Below, in pieces: positions 5,988 through 10,909 of a stretch of 10,909 nucleotides of DNA; positions within the stretch are counted from its first letter, which is position 1, and each line of letters starts with the position of its first letter. This DNA comes from Synergistaceae bacterium (GTDB taxonomy: Bacteria; Synergistota; Synergistia; Synergistales; Aminobacteriaceae): NCBI GenBank assembly GCA_017447325.1, contig JAFSNU010000058.1, forward strand, positions 1 through 10,909, written 5' to 3'. The position numbers and the translations under genes were made by a program. Under the pieces are notes generated by a model, which made no database searches, was not told where the DNA came from, and saw only the letters and a list, made by a program, of their open reading frames with translations.

Positions 5988-7291
5988 ATGAATTATCAGG
6001 AATTCGGATTTTCGAATAAAGTATTTTTTATGTAGGGTCAGAGCGCGACAGTTTTAATACGCATTTTATATATGACTTTGTAAATGATATTGACGCAAAA
6101 GTTTTGCATGACGCGTTAGAAGATGCTTTAAAGCTTTATCCGGAATTTAAAATAAAAGTTTTGTACGAGAATAATAAAATAGTCTCTGTCACGAACGACG
6201 AGCCGGTGCCGTTGTTTAAGGGCATGGCCGCCGAGCGCGTTTTGGGCAGCGATAACACGAACGGCTATTTATTTTACGTTGATTATGAAGACAAGCGCAT
6301 GCGTTTTTCGTATTATCATGCTCTGAGCGACGCGCACGGAGTGGAGTTTTTCTTGAACACTGTCTTTATAAATTATGCTAAACGGCTTGGGCTTGAATTA
6401 AATTCAGACGATGCAAAATTATTATCCGGTAAGGCGCGTCTTAGCATTGACGGACAAAGCGATAAAATTATTAATCTTGATCCGTACGGGATGAGCGCGG
6501 ACGAAAAAGTTTTGCCGAGTTTTAAATATAATAATCCCGGCGCGGCTGCATTTAAAAACACAAATTCAGGCCGGGAGCTTAATGTATTTGAAATAGAGTG
6601 CAGCGTGAAGCAAATTCTGAGCAAAGCCAAAGAATTAAAAGCTAAAGTTTCGACTATGCTTATAAGCATGATTGCTACGGCTGCTTATAACACCGGGACT
6701 ATAGATCAGAGCAAGCCTGTTATCACTATGCTGCCTGTCGATTTAAGAAAACATTTAGGGATCAGCACTATGGTAAATTTTTCTGACGGAATAACTATGC
6801 CGCTTATGCCTGAAGATATGAGCTTGTCTTTAAGCGGGAAGGCCGCTAAGTTAAAAGAATTTATGGACAAGCAAATTACGCGCGAAAATTTTATAAAGAC
6901 TATAACTGACAAAGTTAATATGGTCAAGAATTTCGAGGCGGACAGTGAAAATATAATAGAGATTAGAAAGAAGCGCGAGGCCGCCGCGGACGCCCCGGGC
7001 GCATTCCGTCCGTTTACGTGCGCGTTCACTTACCCGGGCATTATGAACTCCGTGAAATATATAGACCAGTTGTTCAGCGATTTTCATACTTTTATTTACA
7101 CGCGGGCAAATTATGTCAGAGCTTATAGTTACAACGATAAATTCAGATTAGTTGTCGATAGGCTCAGCGATGACGCGTCATGGGCTGAAAATATTTTAGA
7201 TATTTTAAAGTCCAACGGGCTTGATGCTGTGATGCGCAATTTAGGCAAACGGCACGGCGATTTATACTCACTGAAAAATTTGGTTAAATAA
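5988..7291 (+). CDS. Condensation-domain-like HxxxD acyltransferase (alcohol acetyltransferase type), frame broken near 6024
   Basis: A member of the CoA-dependent acyltransferase superfamily that also holds NRPS condensation domains and alcohol O-acetyltransferases; it would move an acyl group to a hydroxyl or amine. The long open part (from TTG 6104) contains the catalytic HxxxDxxG motif in YYHALSDAHG, with His 72 and Asp 76 in that numbering. Its C-terminal half has the expected mixed pattern, including ITMLPVDLRKHL and a late AFTYPGIMNSVKYIDQLF segment in place of the usual Asn-Leu-Gly strand. Initiation should be at ATG 5988, which has a good Shine-Dalgarno, but that frame reads MNYQEFGFSNKVFFM and stops. 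One extra T in the run at 6024-6029 joins it to the main frame as ...SNKVFFYVGSERDSFNTHFIYDF, a natural first strand, giving about 434 residues. It may be a real pseudogene, a sequencing error or a slippage site. It is last in the accessory block, 36 bases after the GT2-GH3 gene, and is followed by a terminator. Confidence 0.75.
6024..6029 (+). other. Third apparent -1 base frame break, in a T6 run (acyltransferase gene)
   Basis: The frame from ATG 5988 stops at 6033-6035, while the main acyltransferase frame is open from 6020. The two overlap over this T6 run, and a seventh T makes one continuous protein. The local A TTT TTT arrangement could in principle slip backwards by one base, but no downstream hairpin is obvious. 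Confidence 0.65.
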
Positions 7292-7334
7292 TTATTTAAT
7301 AAAGCTTTTATATTAAAAATAAATTCTAAAAATT

Positions 7335-7371
7335 AAGCTCTCTTGTTTATAATTAATCAAGGGAGCTTTTT
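7335..7371 (+). terminator. Rho-independent terminator after the accessory block
   Basis: An 11-base arm AAGCTCTCTTG (7335-7345) pairs with CAAGGGAGCTT (7358-7368) apart from one G-T pair. It encloses an AT-only loop and is followed by a T run to 7371. It closes the operon that ends at 7291 and separates it from the LysM gene. Confidence 0.85.
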
Positions 7372-7408
7372 GCTCAAAAAATTTTATGATAAGAGGGCTT
7401 GAAATTTT

Positions 7409-8395
7409 ATGTTTAATAGAGCAGTAATTATAGCTGCGCTCACAGCAATATTTGCAATAGTTAATTTAGGCATGGATGATAAATTATTTGCTGAGGATAA
7501 AGAAAGCGGAGCAGCGTGGCGTGAGCATATAGTCAAGGCAGGCGAAACGCTGTCAGATATTGCTAAAAATTACGGAGATGTTACAGATCAAGATATTTTA
7601 CGCGCTAACGGACTTAAAGACGAGAATAATTTATCGCCTAATAAAATTCTTTTAATCCCGAAAGATCATTCAAAAGTTGAAGATACTTATAATGAAGTAA
7701 AGACAAGGCAAATGCGAATATTAGCAGCGCGTTATAAACCTAAGCCGTTAAAAATCAGCGCGTATGTTGTAGCTCAAGGCGACAGCCTATGGTCGATTGC
7801 AGAATCGCAAGGCATAGAGCTTGATACACTGATCGGCTGCAACTCATTTAAATCTTCGGCAAAGCTAAAGCCAGGCAGCACGATAAGAGTTCCCAATCAA
7901 GACGGAATTTTTTATCAACTTGCTAAGGGCGATAAAATCGAGAATCTTTGCAAATTATACGGCGTCGACTTAGATAAATTAAAACTCGTTAATCCTACTA
8001 TCGACATTGCAGCTCTTAAGACCGGCGACGAAATATTTTTACCGGGAGCAAAGCTGAACGCAGTTAATATAAAAAATAATAGATATATTTATTCGTGCAC
8101 TGACTTAGAAGACAAAGATTATTTTATAGATTCCCGTTCTATAATTTACAATTCTGAGAATAAAATTATAAAATTCTGGAGCAAGGCTATTAATAAAAAC
8201 GGCGCATATTCCATGAATTATTATGAAATAAATACTACAGAAAATTTATATAGAATTATTAGCATAATAAATTATTCAGCAAAACATAAAATCTTGAGCA
8301 GCAAGCAAAATAACGCCTTGCCATGGAAGATTATAGTGCCGGAGAGCGTGACGGAGACACTGCGCGATGATGCACTGCAAGTGACAAAATATTAA
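7409..8395 (+). CDS. Secreted protein with three LysM domains and an Adhesin_E-like C-terminus
   Basis: A 328-residue exported protein likely to bind peptidoglycan. The N-terminus is a signal peptide (hydrophobic AVIIAALTAIFAIVNLG, probable cleavage after the Ala at ~28). Three LysM modules follow at ~40-84 (HIVKAGETLSDIAKNYG), ~118-162 (YVVAQGDSLWSIAESQG) and ~167-212 (FYQLAKGDKIENLCKLYG), the third being the most divergent. Residues ~225-325 form a separate domain with YFIDSRSIIYNSENKIIKFW, YYEINTTENLYRI and a closing WKIIVPESVTETL. This order resembles the surface-adhesin E-type domain, although the cysteines common there are missing. No peptidase domain (M23, NlpC/P60) is present, so a structural or adhesive role is more likely than cell-wall cleavage. 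AAGAGGG, 11 bases upstream, serves as the ribosome site. It stands alone after a terminator, with a 71-base AT-only gap before the next gene. Confidence 0.8.
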   Translation: MFNRAVIIAALTAIFAIVNLGMDDKLFAEDKESGAAWREHIVKAGETLSDIAKNYGDVTDQDILRANGLKDENNLSPNKILLIPKDHSKVEDTYNEVKTRQMRILAARYKPKPLKISAYVVAQGDSLWSIAESQGIELDTLIGCNSFKSSAKLKPGSTIRVPNQDGIFYQLAKGDKIENLCKLYGVDLDKLKLVNPTIDIAALKTGDEIFLPGAKLNAVNIKNNRYIYSCTDLEDKDYFIDSRSIIYNSENKIIKFWSKAINKNGAYSMNYYEINTTENLYRIISIINYSAKHKILSSKQNNALPWKIIVPESVTETLRDDALQVTKY

Positions 8396-8451
8396 AATTT
8401 AATTAATATGCTAATATATTATTTAAATTAAAATTAAATTTAATTTATTTC

Positions 8452-8457
8452 AGGAGG
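8452..8457 (+). promoter_or_regulatory. Strong Shine-Dalgarno of the TM1266-family gene
   Basis: A perfect AGGAGG with a nine-base spacer to ATG 8467. It stands out because several other starts in this window lack a recognisable site. Confidence 0.8.
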
Positions 8458-8466
8458 AATTTTAAG

Positions 8467-8718
8467 ATGGAAAATACGCGCGTTGCAGTCATGAGCATTA
8501 TAGTCGAGGATACTAACTCGGTCGAGACTTTAAACGCAGTTCTGCACGAGTACAGCAATTATATAATAGGCCGAATGGGGCTGCCGTATAAAGCTAAAAA
8601 AATTAATATTATCAGCATTGCGCTTGACGCTCCGCAAGATGAGATCTCAGCCTTGGCCGGCAAGATCGGCAATTTAAACGGTGTCAGTGTCAAGACCGCG
8701 TACTCAAGCAAAGATTAA
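8467..8718 (+). CDS. Putative [FeFe]-hydrogenase system regulator, TM1266 family
   Basis: An 83-residue protein matching the TM1266 family (putative iron-only hydrogenase system regulator), a small ACT-like fold found almost only beside hydrogenase maturation genes. The recognisable elements are the opening strand RVAVMSIIVED, the HEYSNYIIGRMGLPYKAKKI segment (the family's most conserved block, with Gly-Arg-Met-Gly-x-Pro-Tyr), the strand INIISIALDAP and the ending GKIGNLNGVSVKTAYS. The length is normal for the family. By family knowledge it is thought to sense a ligand and influence hydrogenase genes, but no DNA-binding domain is present and its mechanism is not established. It lies 79 bases before hydE on the same strand, separated by a hairpin. 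Confidence 0.9.
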   Translation: MENTRVAVMSIIVEDTNSVETLNAVLHEYSNYIIGRMGLPYKAKKINIISIALDAPQDEISALAGKIGNLNGVSVKTAYSSKD

Positions 8719-8750
8719 TTTTATTATTTTAAATATTTTTAAATAATTAT

Positions 8751-8799
8751 CACGCACTGCGCGGGGAAATTTATTTTATTAAATCTCGCACAGTGCGTT
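8751..8799 (+). promoter_or_regulatory. Hairpin between the TM1266-family gene and hydE
   Basis: The arm ACGCACTGCGCGGG (8752-8765) pairs with CTCGCACAGTGCGT (8785-8798) with one mismatch and one G-T pair, around an AT-only loop of about 19 bases. No T run follows the right arm (it continues GAATTATAAAATTTT), so it is not a standard intrinsic terminator. The right arm runs into the first possible hydE start, TTG 8798. It may be a weak terminator, an mRNA-processing or stabilising element, or a translational control structure. Confidence 0.6.
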
Positions 8800-9880
8800 G
8801 AATTATAAAATTTTAAATTTTAAATTGAGTAATAATATTAAAGATTTAATAAATAAACTTGCGTCAGAGCATAGCCTCGAGCCTGAAGATTATTTAAAAT
8901 TAATTCAAGACGCATCGCCTGAAGATGATTTATATTTAGCTGAGCTTGCGGTTAAAGCGCGTTATAAAATTTATAAAAATTTTGTTTACGTGCGCGGCTT
9001 AATCGAGATCAGCAATATTTGCAAAAATAATTGCTATTACTGCGGCATTCGGCGCGATAATAAAAACTGCGAAAGATATAGACTAATGCCGGAGCAAATT
9101 TTAGAGTGCGCTTGTGAAGGCTATAGATTAGGCTTTCGAACTTTCGTCATGCAGGGCGGCGAAGATTTATTTTTTACTGACGAGATTTTATGCAGAATTA
9201 TTAAAGATATTAAAAATAAATTTCCGGACTGCGCTGTGACTTTGTCGCTCGGCGAACGAAGCTATGAGAGCTATAAAATTTTGCGCGAAGCCGGAGCTGA
9301 CAGATATTTATTGCGTCACGAGACTGCTGATAAAACGCATTATAATAAACTGCATCCGGCGGAAATGAGCTATGATAATCGCATTAAATGCCTTTATAAT
9401 CTGCGCGGATTAAATTATCAAGTCGGCTGCGGCTTTATGATTAATTCTCCGTTTCAGACTTTAGATAATATAGCTCAAGATTTAAAATTTATAGAAAATT
9501 TTAAGCCTGAGATGTGCGGCATCGGGCCGTTTATTCCGCATCACGACACTGAATTTAAAGATTTAAAAATTAAGCCAGGCACGCTTGAATTAACTTGCAG
9601 ATTATTATCTATTATAAGATTAATTCATCCGGCAATATTATTGCCTGCGACTACAGCATTAGGGACGATACATCCGCAGGGCCGCGAGCTTGGAATTAAA
9701 GCCGGAGCAAATGTAGTCATGCCGAATTTATCGCCGGTTTCAGTCCGCAGGAAATACGAGCTTTATGATAATAAAATCTGCACGGGCGAGGAGTCCGCGC
9801 AGTGTTTAAACTGCCTTGAGGCTCGAATGCGCTCTATCGGCTATGAGATAGTGAGCGCACGCGGAGATTTTAAAAATTAA
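8798..9880 (+). CDS. hydE: [FeFe]-hydrogenase H-cluster radical SAM maturase HydE
   Basis: HydE is a radical S-adenosylmethionine enzyme that acts with HydF and HydG to build the two-iron subcluster of [FeFe]-hydrogenase. The 360-residue length is usual. The radical SAM cluster motif CxxxCxxC is at C75, C79 and C82 (CKNNCYYC), followed by RYRLM, and the SAM-contact QGGED is at 119-123. The second cluster motif seen in many HydE proteins, C-x7-C-x2-C, is present at C328, C336 and C339 (CTGEESAQCLNC). Family blocks RHETAD, GIGPFIPHHDTE and LPATTALGT are intact, as is MPNLSPVSVRRKY. The start is uncertain: TTG 8798 overlaps the hairpin arm, TTG 8825 would give MSNNIKDLINKL, and neither has a Shine-Dalgarno. 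hydF, hydG and the hydrogenase itself are not in the window. Confidence 0.95.
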   Translation: MNYKILNFKLSNNIKDLINKLASEHSLEPEDYLKLIQDASPEDDLYLAELAVKARYKIYKNFVYVRGLIEISNICKNNCYYCGIRRDNKNCERYRLMPEQILECACEGYRLGFRTFVMQGGEDLFFTDEILCRIIKDIKNKFPDCAVTLSLGERSYESYKILREAGADRYLLRHETADKTHYNKLHPAEMSYDNRIKCLYNLRGLNYQVGCGFMINSPFQTLDNIAQDLKFIENFKPEMCGIGPFIPHHDTEFKDLKIKPGTLELTCRLLSIIRLIHPAILLPATTALGTIHPQGRELGIKAGANVVMPNLSPVSVRRKYELYDNKICTGEESAQCLNCLEARMRSIGYEIVSARGDFKN

Positions 9881-9887
9881 ATAATAA

Positions 9888-9941
9888 GCCGCCGCGATTT
9901 AAATTTTAAAATTTAATTTTTAAATTCACGGCGGCAGTTTT
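9888..9941. terminator. Probable bidirectional terminator between convergent genes
   Basis: GCCGCCG (9888-9894) pairs with CGGCGGC (9929-9935); the stem continues imperfectly into flanking A/T bases around an AT-only loop. GTTTTATT follows on the plus strand, and a T-rich stretch (TTATTATTTAA) follows on the minus strand. It sits between hydE and the converging minus-strand genes and probably serves both. Confidence 0.8.
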
Positions 9942-9961
9942 ATTATTAAAATTTTAAATTT

Positions 9962-10153
9962 TTAATCTCGATCTGAGATCATTTCCTGCAGTACTTCAAC
10001 AGCTAAAGCGTCTTCGTAATCTTTAGACTGATGCTTGCGCTCGTAGTTCACGCGCTCCTGCTTCCAGTCAATATCTTTAACTTCAGCAACACAACTAAAG
10101 CAAGATATAAACACTAAACTTAAAGCTAATAAAATTATTTTAACGCAGCGCAT
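9962..10153 (-). CDS. Short secreted or lipoprotein-like protein
   Basis: A 63-residue protein of unknown function. The N-terminus MRCVKIILLALSLVFISCFSCVAEV is a signal peptide. Cleavage could follow the CVA triplet (signal peptidase I), or C18 or C21 could be a lipid-attachment site, though neither has a textbook lipobox. The mature part is a short, charged, probably helical segment with no recognisable motif. The ATG lies inside the last codons of the upstream beta-propeller gene, overlapping it by 14 bases, and GAGGGG lies four bases before it. Translational coupling with the propeller gene is likely, which supports a role in the same envelope complex or process. I do not recognise the family. 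Confidence 0.6.
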   Translation of the reverse strand: MRCVKIILLALSLVFISCFSCVAEVKDIDWKQERVNYERKHQSKDYEDALAVEVLQEMISDRD

Positions 10154-10909
10154 TAATCCCCTCGCCGCCGGCTATAAATAAAGTTCCGTTCTCGTAAACG
10201 GGCGTGCTTGAGCTTGACGTGTCTCCGAACTCCGCGCGGAGACGTCCCGAGGCTGCATCAAGAGCGATTAACTTTCCTTGGCCTGTGACTATATAAAGCG
10301 CACCGTCAGCGAACACAGGATTTGCCTCGATACTGCCGCTCTGTGTGTCGTAGTTCCATAAAATATTTCCGCCTTCAGCACTTAATGCAAATACTAAGCC
10401 GTTAGCAGTTCCGACATAAACTCTTCCGGCAGCGACAACCGGCTCTGTCGTGACAGGGTCGCCGACTTTGCTGTGCCATTTCGGAGTAACGCCCTTTAAC
10501 TGCACTTTCTGCACTGAGCCGTCCCAGCTTGAGAAATAAATATCGCCGTTGCTAAACACGGGCGTATTGACTGCGCCGCCGGCTCCGCCTCCGGTAACGC
10601 GCTTGCCTGTCTTGGGGTCTATCAAATCAAATTTGCCGTTCTGCTCGCCAAGCATTACATAATTTTCTGCGAACGCCGGAGCGGTTCTAAGCTCGTTGCT
10701 TTCCGTCTTATATTTCCAAACTGAATGGCCGTCGCTTAAATTCAAAGCGTATAAAACTGCGTCGCCGCGCGCAACGTAAACTTTGCCGTCGCCGATTGCA
10801 ACGCCGTCAACGACAGTCAAGCCCTCGCCCTCTATCTCGGCCTCGTTGTTCCAAATTACAGAGCCGTTATTTAAATTCAGGCATGTGATAGTGCCGTCGC
10901 CCTGCGCAA
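10140..10909 (-). CDS. PQQ-like repeat beta-propeller protein (BamB-like), 5' part outside the window
   Basis: The C-terminal ~255 residues of a beta-propeller built from PQQ-type repeats; the frame runs off the right edge without a start. At least five blades can be picked out by their final strand pattern of Tyr/Leu-Ala-Leu-(Asn/Asp)-x-x-(Ser/Asp)-Gly-x-x-x-Trp: LYALNLSDGHSVWKYKT, FDLIDPKTGKRV, FALSAEGGNILWNYDT and LIALDAASGRL. Each is preceded by a DGxVYVA- or NGxLFIA-type strand. Proteins of this kind usually sit in the periplasm or on the outer membrane. BamB, the assembly-complex lipoprotein, is the best-known relative, but quinoprotein dehydrogenases and other scaffolds share the repeat. 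No catalytic or cofactor residue typical of quinoprotein enzymes is seen in this portion, so enzyme activity is not claimed. It overlaps the short secreted gene downstream. Confidence 0.8.
   Translation of the reverse strand, partial: AQGDGTITCLNLNNGSVIWNNEAEIEGEGLTVVDGVAIGDGKVYVARGDAVLYALNLSDGHSVWKYKTESNELRTAPAFAENYVMLGEQNGKFDLIDPKTGKRVTGGGAGGAVNTPVFSNGDIYFSSWDGSVQKVQLKGVTPKWHSKVGDPVTTEPVVAAGRVYVGTANGLVFALSAEGGNILWNYDTQSGSIEANPVFADGALYIVTGQGKLIALDAASGRLRAEFGDTSSSSTPVYENGTLFIAGGEGINALR

Noticed and set aside
6373..7087. Three overlapping minus-strand ORFs inside the acyltransferase gene
   Set aside because: They overlap each other and the HxxxD gene, with low-complexity, serine- and leucine-rich translations unlike real proteins.

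Overview
The window is AT-rich bacterial chromosome with intergenic gaps made almost entirely of A and T runs. An [FeFe]-hydrogenase maturase (HydE) with its TM1266-type partner points to a strictly anaerobic, hydrogen-metabolising fermenter. A PQQ-like beta-propeller protein of BamB type and a LysM protein with an Adhesin_E-like tail are compatible with a diderm. The gene mix resembles that of uncultured gut anaerobes, possibly Synergistota, but this placement is a low-confidence impression.

Left edge (1-620): the C-terminal end of MutS runs in from outside the window. It is followed by a small minus-strand ORF that looks like a stray C-terminal piece of an adenylate-forming enzyme.

Central accessory block (621-7291, all plus strand): four tightly packed genes. 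These are (i) a small-molecule kinase of the APH/TIGR02172 type, (ii) a MATE-family exporter fused to a degenerate RsbW-like ATPase domain, (iii) a GT2 glycosyltransferase fused to a GH3-type acyl-adenylase domain whose nucleotide-binding motifs are all altered, and (iv) a condensation-domain-like HxxxD acyltransferase. A rho-independent terminator at 7335-7371 closes the block. Together they read as an undescribed pathway that glycosylates, acylates and exports a small molecule or glycolipid; the product cannot be read from the sequence. The block is damaged or badly sequenced. Genes iii and iv contain three frame breaks, each explained by loss of one base in a homopolymer (near 3794, 3901 and 6024), and gene i has no standard start codon ahead of its glycine-rich loop. 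The genes on either side are intact.

Right part (7409-9880): a secreted protein with three LysM domains, the TM1266-family hydrogenase regulator, and hydE with both of its cysteine motifs. A strong hairpin sits between the last two. A hairpin at 9888-9941 probably terminates transcription from both directions between hydE and the convergent minus-strand pair.

Right edge (9962-10909, minus strand): the C-terminal portion of a PQQ-like repeat beta-propeller protein overlaps, by 14 bases, a short secreted or lipoprotein-like gene.
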